A model generated the notes under the pieces. It made no database searches. It was not told the DNA's origin and worked only from the letters and a program-made list of their open reading frames with translations. A DNA stretch of 56,816 nucleotides, from IMG/VR virus record IMGVR_UViG_3300027833_001879, positions 1 to 56,816 of that record; one strand, given 5' to 3'. Positions 25,525-33,549 of the stretch are shown here, piece by piece (the stretch's first letter is position 1; each line of letters begins with the position of its first letter). The DNA is from a virus. The position numbers and the translations under genes were made by a program.

Positions 25525-26322
25525 ATGCAAAGAAGAGCACTAAAAAAGATTACACAAGAACCTATAGCAAGTGTACGGTCAAGTAATATTACCAGAAGGG
25601 TTCTTCCTAATCGAAACATTAATAAAATTAAAAGCATACCTCCTGCTCGTGGACTTTCACAAAGACAATTAGAAATTAAAAATGCAGAAGTACCTGTCGG
25701 GAAACCAGTTGAGTACTCTGTTGTCCCAAGAAAATTTGAAGGAGAAACTATTTATATTATTGGTGGAGGTCCATCATTAAAGAATTTTAACTTTGATCAA
25801 TTAAAAGGGCTTAAAACTATTGTAATTAATAAAGCAGTATTTTTTCATCAGACAGCTGACGTATTATATTGGACTGATAGTAGATTTTATACTTGGTATA
25901 AAAACGACATAGATAATTTTAGCGGTTTAAAGTTTTCTTTAAAACCCGGAAGTCAATATACTAAAGATATAAAAGTTTTACGAAAAGGTGTGGCGCATGG
26001 TTTAGAAAAAGATCCTCATACATTAGCTCATGGGTATAATAGTGGATATGCAGCAATTAATCTTGCTTATCATTTAGGAGCTAACAGAATTGTCTTATTA
26101 GGGTTTGATATGCATAATACTAATAAAGATACTCATTTTCATGACGGTTACCCAACACGACCTGCAGGTGATCATATATACAGAGATAAATTTTTACCAG
26201 GATTTAAAGAATTAGAAAAAGATTTAAGAACAGTTGGTGTAACTGTTTTTAATGCATCTACACATAGTCAATTAAACACTTTTCCTAAAATTACATTGGC
26301 GCAAGCATTAAGCTTTAGATGA
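25525..26322 (+). CDS. DUF115-like protein (only plus-strand gene)
   Basis: A 265-residue protein on the opposite strand to everything else. After a basic 60-residue N-terminal segment comes TIYIIGGGPSLKNFNFDQL, the GxGPSL glycine-rich motif of DUF115 / 6-hydroxymethylpterin pyrophosphokinase MptE-like proteins, which are related to some sialyl- and glycosyltransferases. It is followed by VLYWTDSRFYTWY and a GANRIVLLGFDMHN segment, also typical. The fold suggests nucleotide or nucleotide-sugar binding, but reaction and substrate are unknown. It may belong with the glycan genes. It has a short A-rich leader and meets the zinc-ribbon gene tail to tail (15-base overlap). Confidence 0.75.
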   Translation: MQRRALKKITQEPIASVRSSNITRRVLPNRNINKIKSIPPARGLSQRQLEIKNAEVPVGKPVEYSVVPRKFEGETIYIIGGGPSLKNFNFDQLKGLKTIVINKAVFFHQTADVLYWTDSRFYTWYKNDIDNFSGLKFSLKPGSQYTKDIKVLRKGVAHGLEKDPHTLAHGYNSGYAAINLAYHLGANRIVLLGFDMHNTNKDTHFHDGYPTRPAGDHIYRDKFLPGFKELEKDLRTVGVTVFNASTHSQLNTFPKITLAQALSFR

Positions 26323-26799
26323 TCTCTTTGCATAGGTCATAAACTCTTTCTGCTCTCTTTTAAGGAGGTGTTTACAGTGTTTAGTAAATTTGATTGATGT
26401 ATCTATAATTCTACCATCTACACTTCTATTCCGTGAGTTATGGGCTTTAGAACATTTGCTACATACAAAATTTTCTACTTTCTTTGAATCCATTCTAGAT
26501 TTAATAGGAACTTTGCATATTCCACAATTCCATTCAACCAAGTCCGCGTCCTTTTCTATTTGTTTAAGAGTAGTAAAGGTTTCTCTAAAAGGATTCCATA
26601 TAACTTTATTAACATTCTTTTCATGGTCATTCATATCTTCTACTTTAAAGATAACCTCAAAAGCTTGAGTATCTGAATCCAGCCATTTCATATGACGATT
26701 ATTTAAAAGCAATTTTTGCTTTAAAGGCGGCAGGTTTTCTAGAAGAATACCATACCGCCTTTTATACCATCCAAAGTTTATTTTACGAACTTTATACAT
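26308..26799 (-). CDS. Zinc-ribbon hypothetical protein, 163 aa
   Basis: The sequence WNCGICKVPIKS ... NFVCSKCSKAH contains two CxxC pairs about 19 residues apart, a classical zinc ribbon. The N-terminal 80 residues are basic with VRKINFGWYKRRYGILLENL, and the C terminus is Lys/Arg-rich. It could bind DNA, RNA or a protein; nothing more specific is visible. It converges with the DUF115-like gene, so their transcripts meet. It follows the tiny Cys-rich peptide by 11 bases. Confidence 0.6.
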   Translation of the reverse strand: MYKVRKINFGWYKRRYGILLENLPPLKQKLLLNNRHMKWLDSDTQAFEVIFKVEDMNDHEKNVNKVIWNPFRETFTTLKQIEKDADLVEWNCGICKVPIKSRMDSKKVENFVCSKCSKAHNSRNRSVDGRIIDTSIKFTKHCKHLLKREQKEFMTYAKRSSKA

Positions 26800-26810
26800 A
26801 GAGTTTTAAT

Positions 26811-26876
26811 TTAACAGTTACAGCATGTACAATCACATGATGAACCACAGTTACATACTTTACAATCACATTTCAT
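26811..26876 (-). CDS. Tiny cysteine-rich peptide, 21 aa (metallothionein-like)
   Basis: From ATG at 26876 to TAA at 26811. Nine of 21 residues are Cys, at positions 3, 5, 8, 10, 14, 16, 18, 19 and 21, arranged as CxC, CxC, CxCxCC, CxC, with Lys, Asp, Asn, Gly, Ser, Thr between. This spacing is that of metal-thiolate clusters. An A-rich leader (AAAATAATTATTAATATG) precedes it, like real genes here, and it fills the only gap between two genes. Without homologues it remains a candidate; Cys-rich repeats in AT-rich DNA by chance are unlikely. Confidence 0.5.
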   Translation of the reverse strand: MKCDCKVCNCGSSCDCTCCNC

Positions 26877-26889
26877 ATTAATAATTATT

Positions 26890-28011
26890 TTATAGGTTTG
26901 GTCTTAATCTTGCAAATTTCTCAGATACAGATTCTGCTACATATTCAAAAGATTCTGGTAATGCAGCTAATTTCTTTTTAGCATCAGCTTCCTTTTTCTT
27001 AAGCTCTGCAATATCTTCTTTACTATCTTCAATTGACTTTTGTAGTTTTTGAACCTTTTCTTCAGAACCTCTACCAGTTTTTAGATCTCTTTGCGCCTGT
27101 TCTAAATCTTTAGTAGCTTTATTCATCGTAGTTCTCTCATCTTCTATTCTATCATTAAAAGCTTTAATATCAGCTTCTAATTTTGCAGATGGATCATCTT
27201 TCGGTGCCTTTTTCTTGAGTTCAGTAATATCATCAGCTAGTCCTTTAAATACTTCATCGTTACCTTCAAGCTTAGCTTTTTTCTGCTGTGCTAGTTTAAA
27301 ATTAATCTCTGCTTGTAATTTAGCCGTTTCATCATCACCGTCCTTTACAGCATCATATGCACTTTTAGCTTTACCGATTTCATCTAACACTGCGTCTTTA
27401 GCAATCTTAGCTTTTTCTTTATCTTCTGCTGGTAATGGTGGTGGTGTTTTTCCTGTCTTTCCATCTTTTCCTGTTTTAGCAGGTTTTTCTGTTTTAGCAG
27501 GTTTTTCTGTTGTAGGCATTGCAGAGTCGTCTGCTGGTTTATCATTACCATCAGATTCATAATCTTTTAATGCCTTTTGAGCATCTGTGGCTTTTCCAGT
27601 TAATTTAGTTTGTTTAATTTTTAATCTTTTTGCTTCTTCACCATCAGCAGCTTTAAGTACAATCTTATTTGCAGCTAAAGAAGATTTTGTCTTAGCTAAT
27701 TTTACAACTTGCTTTAATCCATCAGTTGTAGCCAAATCAGCCATTCTTTGTCCTATGTTAGAAGCAGTATCTGCTAATGCTGAATTCTTAGCTTTATTAG
27801 CCTGATCTAATACTTCCTTTTGTTTAGCAGAAAGAGTATCTGAACCCTTTTCTTTTCTCTTAGCATAATCTACATCATTAAGAGCTTGTGCAACTCTAGC
27901 TTTTTGATATTTCTTAGCATTGTTTTTAATCTTTTTCCACTTAATAGGATTCTTAACGGCATCAATTAGTGCTTCATTAACAAACTCAGAATATGTTTTT
28001 AGTTTTGGCAT
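26890..28011 (-). CDS. Internal head protein with capsid-targeting N terminus, 373 aa
   Basis: The N terminus MPKLKTYSEFVNEA matches the capsid-targeting sequence of T4 internal proteins (IPIII starts MKTYQEFIAEA) with the prohead protease site after E13 (VNE|A). The rest is Lys/Ala/Asp-rich coiled coil: residues 15-160 and 200-350 helical, with a flexible Lys/Thr/Pro segment (about 170-200: EKPAKTEKPAKTGKDGKTGK). It sits directly after the capsid gene in the head operon, with its own AATATATAAA and a terminator before it. Packaged with DNA and perhaps ejected, or a scaffold core component. Confidence 0.7.
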   Translation of the reverse strand: MPKLKTYSEFVNEALIDAVKNPIKWKKIKNNAKKYQKARVAQALNDVDYAKRKEKGSDTLSAKQKEVLDQANKAKNSALADTASNIGQRMADLATTDGLKQVVKLAKTKSSLAANKIVLKAADGEEAKRLKIKQTKLTGKATDAQKALKDYESDGNDKPADDSAMPTTEKPAKTEKPAKTGKDGKTGKTPPPLPAEDKEKAKIAKDAVLDEIGKAKSAYDAVKDGDDETAKLQAEINFKLAQQKKAKLEGNDEVFKGLADDITELKKKAPKDDPSAKLEADIKAFNDRIEDERTTMNKATKDLEQAQRDLKTGRGSEEKVQKLQKSIEDSKEDIAELKKKEADAKKKLAALPESFEYVAESVSEKFARLRPNL

Positions 28012-28034
28012 GATCTATTATTGTTTTTAATTGT

Positions 28035-28044
28035 TTTATATATT
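28035..28044 (-). promoter_or_regulatory. AATATATAAA late-promoter candidate upstream of internal head protein
   Basis: The motif lies 24 bases before the ATG at 28011 and 14 bases after the capsid-gene terminator, so this gene most likely has a separate transcript. Confidence 0.6.
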
Positions 28045-28057
28045 TGAGCTATAAGAA

Positions 28058-28086
28058 CAAAAAAGCCACTCCGAAGAGTGGCTTTC
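28058..28086 (-). terminator. Rho-independent terminator after the major capsid gene
   Basis: On the minus strand, AAAGCCACTC-TTCG-GAGTGGCTTT forms a 10-bp stem with a stable UUCG tetraloop followed by TTTT. It lies about 31 bases after the capsid stop codon. Confidence 0.95.
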
Positions 28087-28116
28087 TATATAAAAATATT
28101 ACAATGGTTCTACTTA

Positions 28117-30009
28117 TTAGATAAGTTGAGCTCCACCACCGAACGTAAAGTTCATTGTGTAATACATTAATTCAGGATTGAACCCAGCATCTACTAAAGC
28201 AAATCTTGATTTAACCGCGATTTTAGGAGCCATAGTTCCTTCTGCGATTGTTTCAACAGATTCAGCCATTAAGTAAGGCATAAATACCAAACCAGGAGAA
28301 TTACCATCACCTTTACGTCCTACAGCTACTGTGTAGTCATTAAAAGCTCTGTTAGGATCTACATAAATTGTTACCCCAGCAATTGCACCGATTGGATATA
28401 AAGATCCACCAGCTTGGTTAACTGTGTTAGATAACGGGAATGCAATAAATCCAGCTACAGATTGAAGAGCAGTTGCCATTTCTCCACCTGTTACTGCAAA
28501 CGTTGCAGGTCCTCTTCTTCCTCTAGTAGCAATTAAGTTACTTGCAGCAAGAATTTTAGTATAGATTCTACGTTGTAGAGTTCCTTGAGTGTTTCCACCT
28601 CCAGCTACAGTAGCACCAGTTACAGCGACAGTTGCAATTGCATTAGTCGTGTTGTTAGGTCCTAAAGGTAAAGCAGCATTAGCGACAGGGGCAGCAGCAG
28701 CAGTAAATGCTTCTGATAAAACCGTACCGTTTACAGCTTGTACATTAACAGCGTTTGTTACACCGTTTCTGAAGATTCTATCCAAGATATACTTGTTAAT
28801 AGATTGAGTTAACTCATTTACCAATACTGCTTCAACTTGAGCGACAGCATCAATACCGAATTGCTTCAGATCTTGAACTTGTTCTCTTGTTACACCAGCA
28901 GCTACTTGGAAAGTATCAGCGGCAACAGATTTGTTAAATAAAGTTAATCCCATTAAGTTATCAACAGTAGATTCTCCAACACCTCTAAGGTAAGGATCAG
29001 TTCCATTCATGTTTTGAGATCCAGCAGCGAATGCAGGAGCCAAAGCAGCAGGGTTATTAGCTGGTTGGAATGCATTTCCAGAGAAACCTGAAATATGATC
29101 TTCCAACGCCTTAACGTATCCTAACTGAGTACCACCATTAATAGCAGTTTGGAATGTTCCACCAACAGTCATGGCAGCAACACCACCTACAAAGGTAGCT
29201 ACTTGTGAACCAGCTACAGCAGCACGAGTTGCACCAGCAGCAGGAGCAGCAGGCCATGCAGCAACAGCAAGTTGAATAAACCAGTTTGCACCGGCAGCAA
29301 TTGATGTATAAATCGGTTCAGCAGCACCTTCACCACCTTGTGTGAATGTATTTGCAATACCATTTGCACCAGTTGCAACAATTGCAGCAGTGGATGATCT
29401 TACTCTGAAGATTTTTAAACCGTCAATTCTAGAAACACCTACAAAAGTTAATTCGTAAGCAGGTCCGTCGGTTGCAGCAACATTAGAACCAACGTATATT
29501 ACATCGTTTACAGTCCAGTTAGCAGCACCACCTACAGCAGGAATTGCATCTACTTTAATTAAAAGAGAAGTACCATCTACATCTTGACCTCCATTTACAG
29601 GAGCTCCAGTAGTTCTACCTCCACCATATACAAAGTCTAAGTAAGTTAATACTCCCATAGGGCCTTGCATTGGTACAACAGGTACTAAGTCTAAACCTAC
29701 AGTCTGAGCTGCTACTTGCATTGCAAGTGGTAACAAAGAAAAAGGTCTGTCACCAGATCCAGTTACTTGTGCTGGGAAAGCATTCATTGATCCAGGGTTT
29801 CCTGGTAATGTTGCGTTGCCCATACTTTGAACATTCATGTTCGGGTTAAGGTGTACAGTATTGTAAACACTTTCATTAAGGTTATGGTAATGGCAATACT
29901 TAGACATCCAAGATAACTTAGATTTTTCAGTAATTCCAGTACTTTCCTCAATAACAGGTCCCCAAGTCTTTTGAACCTCAGCCTCATTGATTAATTGATT
30001 TGCGTACAT
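28117..30009 (-). CDS. 23: Major capsid protein (T4 gp23-like)
   Basis: A 630-residue protein; T4 gp23 is 521. The region LAMQVAAQTVGLDLVPVVPM ... VLTYLDFVYG matches gp23's IPNLIAFDICGVQPM ... VFALRAVYG. Further along come EQVQDLKQFGIDAVAQVEAV, the helix equivalent to the RQLKAAYSIELAQDL region, and a C-terminal TIYVDPNRAFNDYTVAVGRK (strand near the T4 YRVYIDQYAK). The N terminus QLINEAEVQKTWGPVIEEST corresponds to the T4 propeptide and carries [ILV]xE sites for the head protease. An Ala/Gly-rich insert (about 190-330) makes it longer than T4. It is the last gene of its transcript, before a strong terminator. Confidence 0.92.
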   Translation of the reverse strand: MYANQLINEAEVQKTWGPVIEESTGITEKSKLSWMSKYCHYHNLNESVYNTVHLNPNMNVQSMGNATLPGNPGSMNAFPAQVTGSGDRPFSLLPLAMQVAAQTVGLDLVPVVPMQGPMGVLTYLDFVYGGGRTTGAPVNGGQDVDGTSLLIKVDAIPAVGGAANWTVNDVIYVGSNVAATDGPAYELTFVGVSRIDGLKIFRVRSSTAAIVATGANGIANTFTQGGEGAAEPIYTSIAAGANWFIQLAVAAWPAAPAAGATRAAVAGSQVATFVGGVAAMTVGGTFQTAINGGTQLGYVKALEDHISGFSGNAFQPANNPAALAPAFAAGSQNMNGTDPYLRGVGESTVDNLMGLTLFNKSVAADTFQVAAGVTREQVQDLKQFGIDAVAQVEAVLVNELTQSINKYILDRIFRNGVTNAVNVQAVNGTVLSEAFTAAAAPVANAALPLGPNNTTNAIATVAVTGATVAGGGNTQGTLQRRIYTKILAASNLIATRGRRGPATFAVTGGEMATALQSVAGFIAFPLSNTVNQAGGSLYPIGAIAGVTIYVDPNRAFNDYTVAVGRKGDGNSPGLVFMPYLMAESVETIAEGTMAPKIAVKSRFALVDAGFNPELMYYTMNFTFGGGAQLI

Positions 30010-30034
30010 TTTTTAAAATTATTTTTCGCATTTG

Positions 30035-30055
30035 TGGAATACTATTAATATTCCG
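30035..30055. promoter_or_regulatory. Hairpin in the capsid-gene leader
   Basis: GGAATACTATTAATATTCC forms a 6-bp stem in the 105-base leader before the capsid ATG. On the minus strand it is an untranslated hairpin and could stabilise the message or act on initiation; on the plus strand it is followed by GTTTTT, but no plus gene ends here. Function unproven. Confidence 0.35.
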
Positions 30056-30114
30056 TTTTTAATCGCCTAAGTCCTTTTCTTCTTGACTACTCGATTAATA
30101 TTGTTTAGATTAAG

Positions 30115-31236
30115 TTATCTACCTAATCTGAATTTCATTTTTTGAATTAAATCTGCAGAGAAGCTTTCATTTAATAATGGCTCAGTTTTTGCTTGAGCAG
30201 CTTCAGCAGCAGTTTTACTTTCATTGATTGATTCTAAATTCATTTGAGTATCTCTAAGATCTCTTGTTTGCCAAAAGTTATTAATAGCATAAGGAGTACT
30301 TAAAGAGTGGAATTTAGATTCAGCAATTATTTGTTCTTTTCTATTTTGTGACAGTGCATTCCATTTATCAGAATATTTAGACGGCATATCATTAATAAAA
30401 TTAATTGTCTTTCTTTCAGTTATAAAACATGAGTCCCAAACATTCTCTGCTTGTACAGTTGACATAATAGAATCTTTATTCATTGATTCAACTAATAGAA
30501 CTTTTTTATCATCAGCCAAAGAATCAAACTGATTCTTTTTAGATTCTGATAAGAAATTCATAAAGTGCATTTCAGAAAGATTTTTAGTTTCTGCCTTAGA
30601 AATTAAAGCAGCTAATTTTTCACTGATAGTATCTTTATAAGATTTAGTATCTTTAACAGTTTCAACTGATTCATTAATAGATTCTTCTATTGTTGCTTCA
30701 GATGATTCTTCGTTAATTAATGTTCCATCAACAGTATTTGCATTTTCTGCAATATACTCAGAATATTTAATAGACTTAGTTAAATTTTCACCAAGATATT
30801 CTGAATAAGCAATATTCTTATCAACAGTTTCAGCAACATACTCAGAGTATTCAATTCCTTTTTCTAATTTTTCTCCTAAGTAATTAGAATATTGAATTCC
30901 TTTATCTGCTTGTTCAGCAACGTGTTCGCTGTATTGAATAGTTTTATCTAGTTCTTCTCCTAAGTAAGAAGAATAGTTTTTAATCTTATCTACGTTTTCC
31001 GCTAAGTAGTCGGAGTAAGATATGCTTTTGTCAAGATTCTCAGATAAGTATTCAGAATAATCAGTTACCTGATTTACTTTCTCTGCAACATGCTCAGTGT
31101 ATGCAACCAATTTTTGAATTAGTTCATCACTGTTTGAATTTGCAGATTCCTTAACACTGTCTAATGTATTTTTAACATATTCAGTGTACTTATTGAAATC
31201 CTCAACGGTTACAAAATTTTCTGATGTATTTTCCAT
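30115..31236 (-). CDS. 22: Possible separately initiated scaffold product (gp22-like, internal start)
   Basis: An in-frame internal ATG at 31236 begins MENTSENFVTVEDFNK. The preceding bases AAATAAATAAAACAAATAAAACAGATCTAACA look like the A-rich leaders before other starts here. Translation from it would give a 373-residue scaffold without protease, as phage lambda makes Nu3 inside C. T4 makes far more gp22 than gp21, so a separate start would solve a stoichiometry problem. Inferred. Confidence 0.4.
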   Translation of the reverse strand: MENTSENFVTVEDFNKYTEYVKNTLDSVKESANSNSDELIQKLVAYTEHVAEKVNQVTDYSEYLSENLDKSISYSDYLAENVDKIKNYSSYLGEELDKTIQYSEHVAEQADKGIQYSNYLGEKLEKGIEYSEYVAETVDKNIAYSEYLGENLTKSIKYSEYIAENANTVDGTLINEESSEATIEESINESVETVKDTKSYKDTISEKLAALISKAETKNLSEMHFMNFLSESKKNQFDSLADDKKVLLVESMNKDSIMSTVQAENVWDSCFITERKTINFINDMPSKYSDKWNALSQNRKEQIIAESKFHSLSTPYAINNFWQTRDLRDTQMNLESINESKTAAEAAQAKTEPLLNESFSADLIQKMKFRLGR

Positions 31237-31827
31237 TGTTAGATCTGTTTTATTTGTTTTATTTATTTCGTCTTCAGTATTCTCCATTTCGTAAATGTAT
31301 AAACCTTCAGTATCTTCAAATCCATAAGATTCATTTACTCTCGCCAATTCTGCATTTTCAAAACCAGGATCAGCTACTAAATCATATGTAAAGAATTTTT
31401 TAATTTTAACTTTACCTGCCTCATCAACAGTACCTGCAGCTCTACTTGAAATATGTAATGGAATACCATCTTCTATTAATGCCTGAGCTTCTTTACCTTT
31501 TGTAGTATTTAGTAATCTTATTCTTCCTAAAACTTGCTTCTTTCCTTTATCGTATTCTAAATCTTCGATAACATGAGATACATTTGATAGACTAATATCA
31601 AAATCTTTAGGGTGGTCAAGCTCTCCTAACAATTTGTTAGTTTTAACTTTTTCCTTTAATTCATTTATATGAGGAAGAACTTCAGCCTCTTCATATATTC
31701 TATTGTTTTTATTCTTTACTCCGATCTCTGTAAATACACCTTCTAAAACAATTGAGCCATCGGCATCCTTTGTCATGTTTAGGTTAGACTTTGATCTTTC
31801 TAGAATTAAAAGTTTCTTATTAGACAT
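30115..31827 (-). CDS. 21: Prohead protease fused to scaffold (T4 gp21-gp22 fusion)
   Basis: A 570-residue fusion. Residues 1-165 are the T4 gp21-like serine protease (herpes-assemblin fold): KLLGELDHPKD with catalytic H72 and HISSRAAG with S127/S128; T4 gp21 is 212 aa. Residues 198-570 resemble scaffold: an acidic coiled coil with nine exact-length 14-residue repeats (243-368) like YSEYLxENLDKxI, then helical regions up to a basic end MKFRLGR. Each repeat contains [ILV]-[AGS]-E, the protease cleavage pattern. An ATG at 31236 (residue 198) preceded by an A-rich leader may allow separate scaffold synthesis. It lies between portal and capsid genes, as genes 21 and 22 do in T4. Confidence 0.85.
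   Translation of the reverse strand: MSNKKLLILERSKSNLNMTKDADGSIVLEGVFTEIGVKNKNNRIYEEAEVLPHINELKEKVKTNKLLGELDHPKDFDISLSNVSHVIEDLEYDKGKKQVLGRIRLLNTTKGKEAQALIEDGIPLHISSRAAGTVDEAGKVKIKKFFTYDLVADPGFENAELARVNESYGFEDTEGLYIYEMENTEDEINKTNKTDLTMENTSENFVTVEDFNKYTEYVKNTLDSVKESANSNSDELIQKLVAYTEHVAEKVNQVTDYSEYLSENLDKSISYSDYLAENVDKIKNYSSYLGEELDKTIQYSEHVAEQADKGIQYSNYLGEKLEKGIEYSEYVAETVDKNIAYSEYLGENLTKSIKYSEYIAENANTVDGTLINEESSEATIEESINESVETVKDTKSYKDTISEKLAALISKAETKNLSEMHFMNFLSESKKNQFDSLADDKKVLLVESMNKDSIMSTVQAENVWDSCFITERKTINFINDMPSKYSDKWNALSQNRKEQIIAESKFHSLSTPYAINNFWQTRDLRDTQMNLESINESKTAAEAAQAKTEPLLNESFSADLIQKMKFRLGR
30724..31101 (-). repeat. Nine tandem 14-codon repeats in the scaffold part
   Basis: Residues 243-368 consist of nine 14-residue (two-heptad) units without gaps: Y-(S/T)-x-(Y/H)-(L/V/I)-x-E-x-x-x-x-x-x-x. 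The conserved Tyr, hydrophobic and Glu positions repeat at every unit, and each has an [ILV]-x-E tripeptide. The DNA copies have diverged, so the repeat is old or under protein-level selection. Confidence 0.9.
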
Positions 31828-31847
31828 CTTTCTAGTTTATTATTTGA

Positions 31848-31857
31848 TTTATATATT
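31848..31857 (-). promoter_or_regulatory. AATATATAAA late-promoter candidate upstream of protease-scaffold
   Basis: The motif is 21 bases before the ATG at 31827, in the 47-base gap after the portal gene. Confidence 0.55.
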
Positions 31858-31874
31858 ACAACTCTTATTAGTTT

Positions 31875-33521
31875 TTATATTCCAGCTAATGGGTCCTCTT
31901 CCATGCCGTCATCTTTCTTCTCTGGTTTAAAATCTTTAGGATTAGCGCCTAAAAGTATCTTTTCAATATCTTCTTCTTTATAACCAGCTACTGATAGTTC
32001 CTCACGTTCTTTTGCTCGGGCATTTGCTTTCATATCATCACGTGTAAATCCACCGTATCTCTTAATTAAGAATCCTAAATCAAAGTATGGTATTTCTTCC
32101 ATATCAGGACCCATTGTACTTAATTGAGTTTTCATATTACCAATAAAGTCTACTCTTTTTGTTGAAAGTTCCATTTCTTTCATTTCTTCAAATACATTAT
32201 CTTTTTCAAAACTTAATCCTAAACCAGCTTTAAATGCAATATCATTTTTTAATTCAGGATGATTAAGACACATTTGAAGATATACAGGCTTAACCAATAT
32301 TTCTTGCCATATAGATCTTAGTCTAGAAATAAATCTACCAAACTTAATTTCATCTCTTAACATACCACTTGCCTCCATATCATAAGTATTACCACCTTCT
32401 CTATCAAATCTAGAAAAAGGGATTTTTGATGCAAGTTGTAATTTATCAGAAAAGTATTTTAAAGATTCAGTATCACCTAAATCAGGACCGTCTCCACCAA
32501 TAGTTTGAATTTCTGGTGAATCACCATCTTTAGACGGTAGCCAGTATTCTTTATTAAACGGCATCATTGGCTTACCGTTAGTTTGTATTTCACCACTTTC
32601 AAAATTAAAATCAACAACCTCTCTATATGAATTCATTAATGTTGATAATGATTGTTTTGCTCTTGTTTTAGATTTACCACCGACTGGGATAGTAAACTGA
32701 GTTTTAAATGAAGCATTAGATACAGCCCAGATTATTCTACTATGCTCCATTATTCTTAATAAGTTAAATGATCTAATTAATCTTTCAACATAGGATATTC
32801 TCATTGGGGAATTAACTTGTGAATATGAAATGTATATTATTTGTGAATCCCATAATTTTCTTTCTTTTGCCCCTTCTCCTTTATATTGAATCCAAACCTT
32901 TTTACCATCTTCATCATCAATACCTGGCATTAGTGATATTGGATCTAATTCTTTAAAACCAATAATTTCAGTTTGCTTATCATTATAAACTATTTCAAAT
33001 GCAAGATAACCATCTATCATCCATTTTCTAAAATAATTCCAAGGGGATACCGAATCACTAAATCCAAAGTAATTATAAATGTTATTATATACATCATTAA
33101 TTTCTTCTTCAATAGATTCTCCTATGTGCCCATTAAAATCAGCATAAGCCATATAATTAGATTCATCAAACACAATGGCTTCATCTGTGATTACATCTAA
33201 GATCTCTTCTATTTCATCTTGTACTGCAAATTGTCTAAGCTGATCACGTTTTCTAATATAATCTTGGTCAAAGAATGCAATGTTTTTCTTTAATGTAGTA
33301 TCAGTTAATGATAGAGCAGCAAATGCACCATACATATCATCACTATCAGATCCCATTGGATTAAATGAATAACCCATCTGGTTTTCAGTAAAACCAACTG
33401 CCCTAGAATTACGAATGATCATATCATCATAAGCCATTCCTAAATTAGAAAGATCTTTAAGGATCTTTCTTACTGGATTACCAGTGCTTAAAGGACCTCT
33501 TCTATCTGTAAAACCTGCCAT
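31875..33521 (-). CDS. 20: Portal protein (T4 gp20-like)
   Basis: A 548-residue protein, close to T4 gp20 (524). The stretch RDQLRQFAVQDEIEEILDVI TDEAIV (two adjoining segments) is the conserved portal N-terminal helix region. YFRKWMIDGYLAFEIVYND, EYWLPSKDGDSPEIQTIGG and SKIPFSRFDREGGNTYDMEA also follow gp20. A C-terminal acidic tail ends EEDPLAGI. It forms the dodecameric vertex through which DNA enters and to which terminase docks. It is the first gene of the portal-protease-capsid series. Confidence 0.93.
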   Translation of the reverse strand: MAGFTDRRGPLSTGNPVRKILKDLSNLGMAYDDMIIRNSRAVGFTENQMGYSFNPMGSDSDDMYGAFAALSLTDTTLKKNIAFFDQDYIRKRDQLRQFAVQDEIEEILDVITDEAIVFDESNYMAYADFNGHIGESIEEEINDVYNNIYNYFGFSDSVSPWNYFRKWMIDGYLAFEIVYNDKQTEIIGFKELDPISLMPGIDDEDGKKVWIQYKGEGAKERKLWDSQIIYISYSQVNSPMRISYVERLIRSFNLLRIMEHSRIIWAVSNASFKTQFTIPVGGKSKTRAKQSLSTLMNSYREVVDFNFESGEIQTNGKPMMPFNKEYWLPSKDGDSPEIQTIGGDGPDLGDTESLKYFSDKLQLASKIPFSRFDREGGNTYDMEASGMLRDEIKFGRFISRLRSIWQEILVKPVYLQMCLNHPELKNDIAFKAGLGLSFEKDNVFEEMKEMELSTKRVDFIGNMKTQLSTMGPDMEEIPYFDLGFLIKRYGGFTRDDMKANARAKEREELSVAGYKEEDIEKILLGANPKDFKPEKKDDGMEEDPLAGI

Positions 33522-33539
33522 ATTCTTGTTTTTTATTAT

Positions 33540-33549
33540 TTTATATATT
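33540..33549 (-). promoter_or_regulatory. AATATATAAA late-promoter candidate upstream of portal
   Basis: The motif overlaps the last codons of the upstream gene (AAT ATA TAA encodes its final Asn-Ile-stop) and lies 19 bases before the portal ATG. Confidence 0.55.

Noticed and set aside
25404-25637. Minus-strand ORF of 77 aa across the divergent promoter region
   Set aside because: Overlaps the clamp-loader start and the plus-strand DUF115-like gene; hydrophobic composition comes from antisense AT-rich DNA.
30035-30055. Leader hairpin of the capsid gene as a terminator
   Set aside because: On the transcribed (minus) strand it is not followed by a T-run, and no plus-strand gene ends here, so it was kept only as a possible regulatory hairpin.
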